A stretch of DNA of 64,000 nt from Dactylis glomerata (GCA_007115705.1 QXEO01000531.1:7828342-7892341); one strand, 5' to 3'; shown: positions 22,678 to 34,790, counted from the first letter of the stretch. Numbers and translations: made by a program. The notes: generated from the sequence alone by a model not told the origin.

Positions 22678-24630
22678 GGTACGTCGACAACTCACTCATC
22701 TATACATCATATTCTGTCGGCACTTTGTATATCCATGTTTCTTTTTCTTTTTCTTTGTTGTTCTTGTTTTTGTTTCTACTTTCCAAAACACAAAAATACC
22801 AAAAATATTTCGGTTGTTTCTGTTTGTTTGCCTCTTTAGTTTTCTAGTTTTGGTTTGCTTTACTTTCTATTTTTGGTTTGGTATTCGAAAAATCCAAAAA
22901 GATTTTGCTTTGTTTGTTGTTTCCTTCTATTTTTGTTTTAAAATTCAAAAACCCAAAAATATTTGTTGTTCTTTTCCGGTTTTTTAAAGTTTGCTACAGA
23001 GTTCAGTCTCTCGTGACTCCATTGGAGCTTGGTTATCACTTCATATTATTCAAGCCACACAAGTGAAAGGCAATAATGACGACATATGACAATTCGAGAT
23101 ATGGTGAGAGGTTGGTATGAACTCTATTTGTTTTCATTTTTGTACATATACTCATTTATATGGACGTGCTTAGCTTGTTCGTGTAAGATGTATGTTATTT
23201 AATAGATGCTTAGTAGTTCTTGCTCTCTTATGATTAGTTCCAATTTACTAATAGTTTGTAGCATGTCATGTAGATGTTTGCTTGCATTGTTCTATTCATA
23301 AAACGGTATGACACTGTGGTATCCTCCTCTGAAAAATTTCATTTGAATCGACTTGGCACATGCTCAAGCATGCATATGACTGAACAAAAAGTCAATTAAG
23401 CCTTGATGATTTACTTTGCCTCAGAGCTCTTGTATCGTTTTTATGTCTATATTAATTTTATTTTGTCGCAAGCATGATTATGACAGTTACTGCTCTCTCG
23501 ATTGTCGCTTTCCAGTCTTTTGCTAGCCTTCACCTGTACTGAGAGGAAATACTTCTCGTCCATCCAATTCCTGAAAACCAACTTATTCCAAAGAGTCCAC
23601 TATAAATTCCTATGCATGGTATTTCAATCCATTCCAAGTAATTTTTCATGTGCTACCTTTCAAAACCTTCAAATACTTCTCATTTTGTGACACTATTTTT
23701 AGCTCATGAGGATGTAGTGGTCGGATTTTCTATCTTCCATATTGAATTAAGTACCCCTCGACTTGCATGCTTCATTTGCTCGTCATTAATTTTGCAAGAG
23801 AGCTGGCCAGACCATTGTAACCTTAATAAAAAGAGAAAAGAAAAAAGGCACTCCTCCATGGTATGTGAAAGTTGGTGGGCACCCGATGAAATTGGTTAGC
23901 CATGATTTGTGAAAGAAAAAGTGGGGAGGAGTGCCAAATTTTATAAAAGAGCACAAATGTGCCAATTTTTCAAAGAACTCGGAACCGCTCTCAACTTGTT
24001 TAGTATGGAAGATAGCAAGAACTCCATTGCCAGTCGTTGACAAGAACAACCACCTCTCAAAACAATTTTTATCTCTGTTTTACAAATGAAAAGCTCTAGC
24101 ACATGTTAAATCCCCGCTTCCCTCTGCGAAGGGCCATTCTTTTACTTTTATGTTGAGTCTTCATCTTCTAACTTTAAGCACCTTCTTGAGAGCATGGCTG
24201 TCGTTCTTAGTGCAATGTGCTTGTCCCAGAACACGGTTAATTGTGGTATAACTTTGATGCTTGTATCTTTGATATTTCTACTTCTAGTCTTCTCTTGAAC
24301 TTCAGAGGTGCCTTGGCATTTATGTTTTGCCCCACAAACAAAGGCAAGCAAGATACCACTTTTTCATATCTTATTATGAGCATTACAATCCTGTAACTTC
24401 TTATGTTTCATGTTGCTTGCTATTAGTGTGTTGGTACTTCTTCATAGCTTGCATGACTATGAGATAACATTAGTTGCATACTTCTTATTATGAATTGCTT
24501 AAGTACTTGATCATATAGTGAGAATATATATATATTATAAAGCAAATGTGTTTGTGAAAGTTTCTTTTATTGCACTCAGTTGTTAACTGAATTGCTTGAG
24601 GACAAGCAATAAGCTAAGCTTGGGGGGAGT
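22678..24630 (+). other. Noncoding 3' internal domain of element B
   Basis: No convincing ORF. A T-rich tract (22740-22990) is followed by sequence that aligns by eye with element C at about 58440-59160 (for example the phrase on both sides of 'tgctagccttcacc') and 61130-61650. The domain ends in a purine tract abutting the LTR. Shared noncoding sequence between two families suggests a common ancestry or a cis-acting role. Confidence 0.6.
24615..24630 (+). other. Polypurine tract of element B
   Basis: The sequence TAAGCTTGGGGGGAGT directly precedes the LTR start TGATACGT. Position and composition fit a plus-strand primer. A near copy (TAAGCTTGGGGGGAGGT) lies at 16410-16427, where D2 inserted. 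Confidence 0.8.
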
Positions 24631-26208
24631 TGATACGTCCAAAATGTATCTACTTTCATGAACACTTTTGCTGTTGTTTCTCCTCTAATTTGTGTGTTTT
24701 GGATACAACTAACACGGACTAACGCTGTTTTTATCAGAATTGCCCTGGTGTCTTGTTTTTGTACAGAAATCCGACTTTCAGGAAAAATCTCGGAAAATAC
24801 CGCAAAGTTCATATTTTACCAGAAGACACACGGAGCCAGAGTACGAGACGGAGAGGGTCCACAGGGGGCACACAACACCTGGTGTCGCGGGCTAGGCCAG
24901 GCCGCGCCAGGGGGTGGTGTGGCCGCCCCAGGCGTCGCCTCGACGCCTCCTTCCGCCTACATATATCCTTTGACCTGAAAACATCGGGGGTTCGGCATTT
25001 TTCCCAGATAGAGTTCTGCTGCGCCGCCACCACCAGAAACCACGATTCAGAACCAGAAACTCCGTTCTGGCACCCTGCCGGGACAGGGATTTGGAGGAGA
25101 TCATCACCATCACCATCACCGATGTCTTTCCATCAACCATCCATGATTCCCCCATCCATGTGTGAGTAATTCCCGCTGTAGGCGAAGGGGATGGTAGAGA
25201 TTGGATGAGATCATTCATTTAATTGCTATGAGATTGTTAGGGCATGGTGCCTAGTATCCATTGTTAGTGCTTATGACATTGTTGCAACTTGTTGTGCTTA
25301 ATGCTTGTCACTTTGGGCCCGAGTGCCATGATCTCAGATCTGAACTTGTTATTGTTTCATGATGATAATTGTTATTTGTGATCTTACCTGCAAGTTGTAT
25401 ACACATATTGTTGTCCAGAACCCGAGGCCCCAAAGTGACAACAATTGGGATAATCGAAGGGGATGGATGTGATGTGAGGATCACATGTGTTCACTGAGTG
25501 TCAATGCTTTGCTCCGGTACTCTATTAAAAGGAGTACCTTAATTACCAGTAGTTTCCCTTGAGGCCCCGCTGCAAACGGGCTGGTAGGATTAAGGCTAAA
25601 CACTTTGATAGTTTCTCTAGATGGATTGAGTCTTTGATGTAAATATTTTTCGTTTGGTTGTTTTTTCCTCATACTTCTGGTGGCTCTGTAAATTCTTATT
25701 CTAATCTTTAATAAAATGCTGTGGGGCGTAAGCCTTACAGTCCTTTCTAAAAAAAACGGGCTGGTAGGACAGAAGATGTCGTGCAAGTTTCTCATTGAGA
25801 GCACGTACGACTATATACGGAACACATGCCTATGGTTGTTTAGTGCTAGGATGCTTTATCTTTATTTATCTGCAATTGCCCATGTCTTGTTTATTACATG
25901 AATTATATTGTCCATGCAACGCCCGTTCATCCATCCCTATGCCTACAGTATTTAATCATACTGTTTACTATTGATACCGCTACTGTCTTTATTTTATTAC
26001 TGCTGCTACTATTTTACTACTGCCACTACTATAAAACTGTTGCTATTGATAAACTGCTGCGAGCAAGTCTGTTTCCAGGTGCAGCTGAATTGACAACTCA
26101 TATGTTAAGACTTATAAATATTCTTTGGTTCCCCTTGTGTCGAATCAATAAATTTGGGTTTTACTTCCCTCGAAGACTGTTGCGATCCCCTATATTTGTG
26201 GGTCATCA
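24631..26208 (+). repeat. 3' LTR of element B
   Basis: Starts TGATACGTCCAAAATG and ends GGGTCATCA, 1578 bp including a 180-bp LINE insertion with its duplication. It carries the GC-rich stem at 24869-24922. The 5' LTR is outside the window, so divergence cannot be estimated. Confidence 0.8.
25590..25753 (+). mobile_element. 5'-truncated LINE tail inserted in the element B LTR
   Basis: A 164-bp insert ends in an A-rich tail and is flanked by perfect 16-bp copies of AAACGGGCTGGTAGGA (25574-25589 and 25754-25769). Long target duplication, poly-A and severe 5' truncation are hallmarks of target-primed LINE insertion. An AATAAA signal lies upstream of the tail. Confidence 0.85.
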
Positions 26209-27569
26209 CCCATCACGTAGGACAACTACGGGGTAGAATAGAGGGGTTTTGTGCATTAGCATCTGAATTTATGGAGATTTTTTGCGCAAAATAAAACTAA
26301 AACCTAGGGGGGATCGAAGCCTCTCTTCGAGGGGGAATTGGTATAACTCTCGAAGTGCGACGGATTTCGACCTGACCTCTTTTGATCCATTGAGTGTGGG
26401 AAGGGTTGAAATTGAATTCTAATATTCAAACAAAAGAGTAAAATTCAAACTCAATTTGAATTTGGATTATACAATTAAACTCAAATAAATAATTGAAATA
26501 GAGAAAACTTAGACTTTATTGATTTCCACACATAATACATAGTCTTTACAATACTTTGATATAAATGAGTAAAAGAATTAGTCGTTAGAATCTTATCAGC
26601 ATGTTTCCTCTCTAGCTGACCATGATCTTGTTAATTTAGTAATGTTAATAAAGATCAACTATGTTTTCCTATGATCCAAGATCTTGAGATCTTTATGCAC
26701 CTGAGTTCAATGGTTTGTTCTAGCTTAGTTCATTGGCTAGTTCAATGTTTTCTAAGGTATTTAGTTCATCATCCGGTTCTAGCATTGTTTCTATGGTCTT
26801 ATTCTGATGGTCACATTGGTTCTCGTACTGGTTAGCTATGGCTTCAACTGTCTCAGGTTTACTGACATGGTTCTATTGGCTTTTCTATAGTTCAGTAAAT
26901 GGTTTGCTTCTGATTTACTTGATTTTCCCTCAAGATCGTGCTCTGATGTGAAGACATGTTCCTGAGATCGTTTCCATTGGATTCTACAGCAAATGGAATC
27001 ACCACTTGGTGGTTCCAACATTTTAATCCTAATGAACTATCTCATGTTGTTTATTTTTCTTTGCAGGTTCAAAGCAATATGCATCTGGTTGAGAATATGA
27101 TGAAGATCAGAAGATAAGAAGACTAGAATAGGACATTTAGTTAGGTTTAGTCTAGGATTTTGTGTATTTCCTTTGTAATTTTTATCTTTCAAATCCTTGA
27201 TCAATAAATCTTGTCAATATACTATTGAGATTGAAAATGAAATTATCTTTCTTGTGATATTAAGTTTCCCTAAATTTTGAAATATTCAAATGTCATTTCA
27301 ATTTGGAACTCCTTCAGTAGATGTGCTAAGGCTATACACCTCTCAATATATTTTCACTCGATTTGACATCTCAAAACAAATCCGTGAAAATTTCCCATAA
27401 TTTTGGATGCAAATGCACAAATTCTATCGCTACCATTTTCCTGTGCCTATTTTTGGGCTGTTACAGGGACCTAGTTATCATTTCGGTTTCTTTGCTGGTC
27501 CCTCCCGTAACTTGTACCTGTGGCTGTTGGAATTAATGGTATCCAAGCCATATTCAGGCGGAAATCCAC
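26209..27569. other. AT-rich decayed repeat region
   Basis: No gene supported. At 27450-27466 the plus strand ends in GGGCTGTTACA, whose reverse complement TGTAACAGCCC looks like an LTR start on the minus strand, so part of this may be an old solo LTR; I could not find its other end or a target duplication. The segment at 26290-26400 resembles repetitive DNA but is unclassified. Confidence 0.35.
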
Positions 27570-27919
27570 TTTGGCTCATAGGAGCATATGCACCCGCTGG
27601 TCTAAAATCATTTTTGAAAATGTCTAAAAATTCTTAGCGTGCATCTAGACATTTTATGTTCACTCACCAAGTTTTGTAAGAAAAAGATAATTTTTGTGAC
27701 CTGTGTAAAAAAGACAAATTTTTATGCTACAAAATTGCTATTTACGTAAATGTTTTTTGTCATTTTTACACAGGCCACAAAAAATATCCTTTCTCACCAA
27801 AACTTTGATGGATGGACATAGAATGTTCATATGCATACCAAGAATTTTTTGTTCAATTTTTTTTTAAATGCATTTAAAATGAATTTTCATAATAAGTGCA
27901 TTTGCTCCTATGAGCCAAA
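27570..27919. mobile_element. 350-bp inverted-repeat MITE
   Basis: The ends match as 24-bp inverted repeats with one mismatch (TTTGGCTCATAGGAGCA at the left; its complement at the right). Inside is a second inverted pair (gataatttttgtg / cacaaaaaatatc, with cctgtgtaaaaa / tttttacacagg), so the whole can fold back. No target duplication was found by eye, so the superfamily is open; a Mutator-type MITE is one option. Confidence 0.75.
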
Positions 27920-28254
27920 ACACCACCTCTCCTTGTTAGTTTTCTTAGACTTGTTATTTCAACCACGCTTGCTGCTAATTGCCAAATAAGCATCTTCCCT
28001 AGCTGGAAGCTGAAAAAATCCCGAGAAATTACCAGCTGAGCATTACTTTGATCTCTTTCTACCCAATTATTTTTTATTCTCTCAGCAAGTCTAAATTGGC
28101 ACACAAGCTAGCTAGGGTTTGTTTTTCTAATGGCTTATCTTGTAATTGGGTCAATAAACCTCCTAGCTTTTTGTTAGACTATTTGATAGACGATGTAACT
28201 ATTTGTGTTAATTAATAAAGCTCGCAGCAGAGTCTTGTTGCTTCTCTAAAAAAA
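27920..28254 (+). other. Possible LINE 3' tail near the LIP1 3' side
   Basis: Ends in an ATTAATAAAG signal and an A7 run at 28248-28254, as plant LINE 3' ends do. No RT motif is readable and no target duplication was found. From 28255 to 28680 I see only the presumed LIP1 3' UTR and flank. Confidence 0.35.
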
Positions 28255-28680
28255 GACTTTTATCTTCGGTTTTATTCTGTCCGTCTTCAGATTCTGTTGG
28301 TTCTTGAACTATTTTAAGTTACGCACCGTAGCAGTACCTCTTTATCGTGGAGTTCGCTACTCAAACGGACAAGGATCTTATTATCCATTTTTACAAATGA
28401 CTCGACACAGAAATCATGAACGCAGAGAACAGGTTGCCACATCAGTCATCTAAAATGCTTCTATTCATTTTATATAACACATATATTGTTTTCAGTTCCA
28501 ATACAATCACAGTTCAAGAGATACAAAAGAATTGCTAACTACTGATCCCACAAAGTTGAGAAAAAGAGGCATATCTAATGACATGCATATGCGTGTCCTT
28601 CTCAGGATTCAACAAGTTCCCTGGCGGTGTGTGCCTCTTCAACATTGTAAGCTGTATATAGTGGTAACCCAGCCCATGGA

Positions 28681-31600
28681 TCATAAATTGATATCTAGTC
28701 GGCTTGTCGTACTACTGCTCGCTTCCGGAATCGCCGATGAGGAGAACCTGTGATATCTGTAGTTCTCTGAGGAAGAAGACATTGGCTGCTGCGGGTAGAG
28801 AGTGAGTGGTGGAGTTAGGTTCCGCTGAGCAGGCAACGGGATGATGCCGTTGTATTTGTTTCTCTGTCCGCCATAGCTGCAAAAAGGAACGCTATAAAAT
28901 GTTTCAACAAGATGTTGCAAAGTAACAAATAAGAGAACAACTGTACTTGTTACCCATGTATTTCCAGTCAAATATTGATCCAAGTGCACTAGCATTTTGT
29001 CAGTAACACATAAGAATGCAGATGTTCACCTTTTCCTTTTGAACAGCTCCTCGTCATTAACGGTTTCTACAGGAAGAATGGTATCCTCTCTGGGCGTGAG
29101 AGACCATGGGCTAGGTGCAGGAAGTTCATTTGAGAAATACCTTCTCCTTATCAACTGAAAGATAAATCTCAACAACGTTAGTACATAATATGTAGCAAGA
29201 ATTCTTGTTTGCTACTCAAATGGGCAATTATTCTTTTTCACAAACCATACGGAAGAACTTGATCAAAGCTTCTTTGTCATATCTTGCATCTTTGGCAGCC
29301 TGCATTCAAAGGTCAACCAATCATTTTTCAGAGCACTAAACCTCAACCCCAACGAGTACATACATAATATGAGGAGAGTAGACCATTTTTTATCCATAGG
29401 CACACTAGCGAGGTCCACCACATGAGTTTTTTTCATGGAAATAGTGAAGACATCACACAATAATGAAAGATATGAACAAGATCAGGTTAATAAAAAAACA
29501 AATACCGTTAGCAGACCAGAATTGCCAGGGAAGCTCTCAACAAGAGGAAGTTCTTCACTGGATGGAAGTAGGCCTTGCTTCTCAACCCATTGACGAGCAA
29601 CATCAACAAGATTTCCACTGCTAACTCTTCTACCATCTCTGGGAGCAATGTCCACTTTGTTACCGATCACTAGGTAAGGAACTGGAAGGCCTCCTGGACC
29701 ACCAGACCCAAGAGGAGCTGAAAAGGTTCCAGACTCAGCAACCTCAACTGCCCACTTGCTCAAATTTGTTTTCGTCTTCCTCTGAGATAGGTCATAAACA
29801 AATATGACACCTGATGAATAATTATGGAGGAGGTGAATACAGGAGCAGTATCTGTTCTTCTAAAGGAGTATCTACTTGCTCAGGAAAACACGAACCACAT
29901 ATCTAAAATAAATCAGGCACAATAGAATAGAATGCATGGATTTTGTCAACTTGATAACCGGAGAGGTCACAATAAAAGAAGCTGATCTTTACACAAACCA
30001 CATATTGAAAATTAATCAGGAACAACAGAATGAATTATTGGAAGTCGCATAATATCAGGAAATTCTGCACTTGTGACTTGTGAGTTGAAGAACTGGTAGC
30101 AAAACAGCCAATTTCTTCAGTGTATTTTACGCGAGGAAAATTTCTTGTTAATACTGGTTGAGAAGCAAATATTGTTTACCTATAACGAATGAATACCATG
30201 CCATACAGATTACCGAACTGATTGGTTGGAAAGAAAAGGACAGACCAGTATGTTGGTAAAGAGAAAGGTGTACCATTAATTTGTGAATAAAAAAGTGAAC
30301 GGCAATCTCGGTAGCGATCATGCCCTGAAACATCCCAAAGTTCAACAAAGAAGTTCCTTTCAGCATCACCCTTGATGATATTAGATGAACTCCCCGAACT
30401 TCCATAAGTAATATGCTGAAACGATTGAGTGAACATTTCAGCATGAATACACCGCAAAAAACAATGGAGCGAACATATCACATTACATTACTTACTTTAA
30501 CATCAACTGTACATCCAATAGTTTGGGACGGTCGAGAAATCGCAGAACCTTTCAGAATGAGATGCATCAATGAAGTTTTCCCCACACCTGCAAAACAGTG
30601 GAAAATGACCATCTCCAGAAAAACTAAATAATAACAGTTGAACTTGTAAGAACAATATTGAACATCTCTGAAAGTTTATAACAATGGTACAAATCCAAAA
30701 TCTCTAGGTCATTTCAATAATATTTTCCAGACTATTTTAATCTAGTAGTCCACACAGTATGTATGATCAAAGATCGATGAAAAACCATTGTTATTGTACA
30801 GAGAACATCCACACCAGCCAAAGTACCTGTGACTGCCAGATTGACTGAACGGTTTTGAGAGTTGCAGCGTCCGAATTAAATAGATGGTTTCTCAAAATTA
30901 AAGGTTGAAATTCAATCTTGGGTGAAAGTTAAGGTTTTAAAAATGTACTTCTCTCTGATCTAAATGTGCGTTTTTTACTCCACACATGCAATTCCTTGAT
31001 TATTCTTTATTCACATCATCCATGCTGTCCTTAAATGCGATCCTGGCAATTCATGATGCAGATCCAAGTCATTATTTAGTCTCCATAAATTCTTTCCTAG
31101 TACAGTTATGCATGGTCCATGCAGTGCTGTAAAAGGCATCCAATCATATTTCACTTTATGACATTATCGCAAAAATATAGGTGAATAGGAAATTTTACAG
31201 TATGTCATCACACCATTTTCTTTTCCAAGTAAGTATTGCATGGATTTAGTCTGAAGCAGTGGCGGAGCCACGTTGTGGCTGTGCTGCCAAACAACAGCAC
31301 GGGATTTTTGCAAACCAAATACACTCAGATACGAGACTCATGGCTGAATGCAAAATATCCAGAAAATTAACCACACAGGCCCACATGTTAACTGTTATGG
31401 GTAATTGGGCTGGGCCACATGAAAACAAAGGCACTAGCCTAACTTCCCGATCACCACGATCAGTCTATTCTTATCCCTCGACATAGTCGTCGTTGGACTT
31501 CATCTCTTCCGCTCCACCTTCCTGTAATCCCGTATAATCGATCCGTAAACCTATCCCTTCTAAATTAGTAATTTTCTGAGGATCTGATCGATACCGACTC

Positions 31601-32804
31601 AAAAATTGAGAGTTGGGCCGCTGAGGCCATCTCGCCGCTGCGCTGCCCCAAATTCGCCGGTCACGGCCACCTCCGGCGTTCAAGCGCGCGCCCATCTCTG
31701 GAGTTCAGGCGCACGGCCACCTCGGCGGGACGGCGGCTCAACACTCTCCGGTCAGACACGACATTGCCAATTCTCCATCTTGTCGTCAGTTCATCTGTGA
31801 AAATGAACAGCAGGAGTCCAGGACGAGGCCCTGCTCCACTTTTATGTGTGAGCCGTTCCTTCGCTTCTGTTATTTACTTATTTGTAAATAACTTATGCTT
31901 TCCTTCACTTCTAAATTTTGGAATACTAGTTTAGTTTAAACCTAGAATCAGTAGCGCCCAGAATTGTTGTAAGAATGATGGCAAAGGGATTCTAGCATAA
32001 ATATGTTGCAATTTTCAATCCAAGACATTTAATCGAAGGCAAATGTTTATTTATTTTCACCTTTCAAAATTTGGAAATTTTTCGGATGTGACTGACTACC
32101 ACTAGATCTTTCGTTCTTTTGTTTAATTTTTCTACAAGAACACAAGTGTGTTCTAATTTTTTGTCACATTTTAAAGCTTGACATCACAAGTTTTTTATCC
32201 TGGCTCCGCCACTGGTCTGAAGCTAATTATTGAAAACTCCACATGTCGTCTGCACTGCCAGATTCAGCAGTGTAAGATTACATTGTTTACATCCTAAAAT
32301 TGAGAAGGAGCTGCAGTTTGTCCATCCATTCAATATATGCAACTCAAAGCAGAAGAAACATACAACAGCTAGAGGCATAAACACCATATTTAGAATCGGC
32401 ACAACAAAGTTCTGTTCAAAGCAACCTTAACACCTTATGAACAACATTCATTAACCAACTGTATCTAAGCCCTGAAAGTAAATGATATTCAATTGACTGG
32501 TGGATATATTAGACAGATTCCAAAATCATCACAGAGCTAGAAACCAAATATGTTAAACTAAGAATCAGCGCAAACATTTCAGTGCTATACGGAACGCAGG
32601 ATTCGCTCCGTACCTCTGTCCTAGGTCGTCTGAACGTGTCACATCCTAGGCAAGAAGAGAAGAGCACAAACTTTTCGCCCTAAATCTGGAGAGGAATAGC
32701 TGACCTGAATCGCCGACGACGAGGACGCGCACCTGGCCACACGGCGGGCCGCCGTTGAGTTCCCGCCTGCTCCCGCTCGCGCCGGCATCCCTCCAAAACA
32801 TCAT
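28681..32804 (-). CDS. LIP1: LIP1 small GTPase (LIGHT INSENSITIVE PERIOD 1 homologue)
   Basis: Seven coding exons on the minus strand, all with GT-AG introns: 32804-32705, 30587-30496, 30415-30274, 29810-29506, 29299-29246, 29154-29030, 28876-28681. They sum to 1014 nt (337 residues), close to Arabidopsis LIP1, and phases match at every join. Exon 1 starts MMFWRDAG and ends in LVVGDSG; the P-loop GDSGVGKTS spans exons 1-2. Exon 3 has WDVSGHDRY (switch II, DVSG rather than DTAGQ), exon 4 the GNKVD guanine motif and WVEKQGLLPSSEELPL. The C-terminal exon has IPLPAQRNLTPPLTLYPQQP and ends RLDINL, with no prenylation box, as expected for this atypical Ras-like family. LIP1 tunes circadian period and stress responses in Arabidopsis. 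I see no lesion. Intron 1 (about 2.1 kb) carries a hAT element. Confidence 0.93.
31257..32214. mobile_element. Non-autonomous hAT element in LIP1 intron 1
   Basis: 958 bp with ends CAGTGGCGGAGCCA and TGGCTCCGCCACTG and a perfect 8-bp duplication GTCTGAAG (31249-31256 and 32215-32222). TIR sequence and 8-bp duplication fit the hAT superfamily. It encodes no transposase; a GC-rich interior (31600-31800) could be captured sequence. Confidence 0.92.
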
Positions 32805-32918
32805 GCCGTCTACCTCCGATCACCAATCGAGCAACGACAGCAGCTGCCTCAGCACAACGGCTAGATCAGCGGATCCGGATGCGGCTGTAGCCGCATCGAT
32901 CGGTAAGGATGTAATGAT

Positions 32919-32953
<35 letters not shown>

Positions 32954-33345
32954 TGAGCAGGGAGGGATGGATTTAGATCCTGGATGGCAGAGTTTTCACG
33001 CGTTCGTCGGATCTGCGATCTTGCGGCTGGTCTGGTGGGTTGGTCCGTCGGCGAATTGCGACGGCTGCCTCCTCCTCCCTTGCTGCCGTGGTTTCTTTTC
33101 GCTCGCTTGCTGCCGGTGCTCGCTCATGGAGTACAGTGTGGAAGCAACCGCATTCCGCAGGGACTGACCAGTCCACAGCCGTTGGATCAAACAGATGCGA
33201 TTGGTATTTGGCGTCGATTCTCCTAGAATTTCCTAACTTTTCTATAAAATCTTCTTTCCGCCGCTATTATTCTAAATTTGAGTTTAAAAATGATGAATCT
33301 CACAAAACTGTAATATTTACTTTTTATAGGGAAAACAAAAAGGTA
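32805..33345 (-). promoter_or_regulatory. LIP1 upstream region
   Basis: GC-rich sequence directly upstream of the LIP1 ATG, containing the palindrome GCGGCTGTAGCCGC (32881-32894), the G run at 32921-32952 and a GC-rich block to about 33200. It probably holds the 5' UTR and core promoter. No clear TATA box lies within 100-200 bp. Confidence 0.5.
32921..32952 (+). repeat. Homopolymer run of 32 G
   Basis: An uninterrupted run of 32 G on the plus strand (C on the LIP1 sense strand), starting 117 bp upstream of the LIP1 ATG. It could form stacked G-quadruplexes, or its length may be an assembly or sequencing estimate. Confidence 0.9.
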
Positions 33346-33400
33346 CTCCCTCCAATCCATATTATTTGTCGCTGATTTAGTACAAAGTACAAAGTTTGGT
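33346..33400. mobile_element. Half of a Stowaway MITE
   Basis: A CTCCCTCC terminus preceded by TA, followed by the typical ATATTATTTGTCGCTGATTT interior. No matching right end is present, so the copy is truncated. Confidence 0.6.
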
Positions 33401-33619
33401 GGTTTAGCTAACCACACACGAGGATCTAATTGTTCTGAAATTGAAATTCTAGCCACTAAATGAGCATCACCATATCTCTACTATATTAAATAGCTAGAGG
33501 TGGTGTCCGATGGTCGTTGGTACGTCCACCCCTCTATTCCTGTCTGGCTCCCGCTCGCGAAATAAGTCGCCCGCATCCATTGTCGGAATAAAACGGGAAA
33601 TGAAAAAAAGGAACCGCAT

Positions 33620-34790
33620 GCCATGATTGTTGGCAACCCGTGCCCACTACCCCACGACGCTTCTCCAATTCACCGCCCGACTCTTCCCCCACTCCGCTTC
33701 CCCATACCCTTCTCTCGATCCCCATTGTGTGGTTCTGCCCTCGATCCCCATCCCTCTCTACAATCGGAATCATTCCTCGATCTAGAGAGCCGCGGCGGCG
33801 CGGGAGGTGCTGGAGCTGGATGAGTCGGGGAGGGTCTCCCGTGGGTGCATGTGTGTCATGTCGGTTCTTGGCGGCGGCGTCCAGCCCGATTGTGCGGCCA
33901 GGTGGATGTGCGGCGAGATCAGCTTCTTCAAGTGGTTCGTCTTCTGCATCTCTCTAGAAGGGACCTTTGGCTTCTTCCTCGCCACATCCATGCGACCTGT
34001 CCGTCTACCGCCACTAGACCCTGTGCGACCACGATGGCGGCTGATGGGAAACGGAGCGGCCAGAACGAGGTACTCCCATCTCCATCTCATCTTATGTGCG
34101 CTCTCTATTGTCTCCTCTAAATGTGTTCCGTCCTGGGCGGCGGCGGCAGTCCTTGACCGTGCGGCGGCGTGCATCGACACATGGAGGACGCTTGGTGGCG
34201 GTACGGACTACGGAGAGCACGAGGAAGGCTGTTCGCATGGTGAACGCCCTGCTGCCCATGGTCGCGCATGCCGGCTAGGCCCGATCTGGGCCTATGCGGG
34301 CCACGACTTGGGGGCGTGTTGGTCATGCAAGGAGCTACGGCTCCGTCGTGCTGCGCCGGCCCGACAGTCGTGGTGGTCGGCCGGCATGGAGGGCCTCCTC
34401 CAATGAGCCCATGCTCGCTGGCGATGTGGCCGGTGGTGGCCAGTGCTCCTCTTCTTCCACGGTGAGGCCGATGCTGCCCCTTTCCTCCCTGCGGTGGCGG
34501 CTCAAGCTGGTGCCATGCATCCTCTCTCTGCTCGAACGGACAGGCAACATGGGTGCGTCGTGGCCTGAGGAAGCGGCCGAACAGCCACCACAGCCACGCG
34601 GGGGAAGCCTGCTGCAATTGTGGCGGCCTGAGGCGCGCGCGGGAGGTCTAGGATGGGCGAGGGCCAATTGAGGCACGCGCAGGGCGGCCGTTGCCCAAGG
34701 TTGCTTCCCGCCGGTGGTGGCTGAACAGCAGCGCCTCTATCGTTCTTCCCTTTGCTCGTTGCCCTACTGTCCATATCTCTCTCTCTCTCT
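33620..34790 (+). other. GC-rich, gene-like interior of Helitron 1
   Basis: Sharply higher GC than its surroundings, with overlapping open frames on both strands but none I recognise. Near 34034 a short exon-like frame (MAADGKRSGQNE) ends at a GT donor. It may be a captured 5' exon with promoter or UTR. A short (TC)n run lies near 34775. Confidence 0.45.

Larger units (their letters stand above)
2987..26208 (+). mobile_element. Non-autonomous gypsy element B, left end missing, split by D1 and D2
   Basis: Visible parts in order: gag (3015-3497 and 12467-14443, split by D1), a leader-like region with a GC-rich stem, a degraded accessory ORF (15267-16390), a purine tract (16410), D2 inserted at 16430, a noncoding 3' domain (22678-24630) and a 3' LTR (24631-26208). 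The left part, including the 5' LTR, lies beyond the A insertion at 2987. No RT or integrase is found, so it depended on another element. Assigning all segments to one element is an inference from orientation, ORF continuity across D1, and the purine tract at the D2 target. Confidence 0.75.

Noticed and set aside
22740..22990. T-rich frame that looks like a hydrophobic membrane protein
   Set aside because: Phe/Leu-rich translation is explained by the poly-pyrimidine tract of a noncoding retroelement domain.
30413..30631. Plus-strand ORF overlapping LIP1 exon 2
   Set aside because: Antisense to a conserved exon with no independent support.
34117..34774. Long overlapping ORFs on both strands in Helitron 1
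   Set aside because: High GC lengthens open frames by chance; no domain or composition pattern supports a protein.
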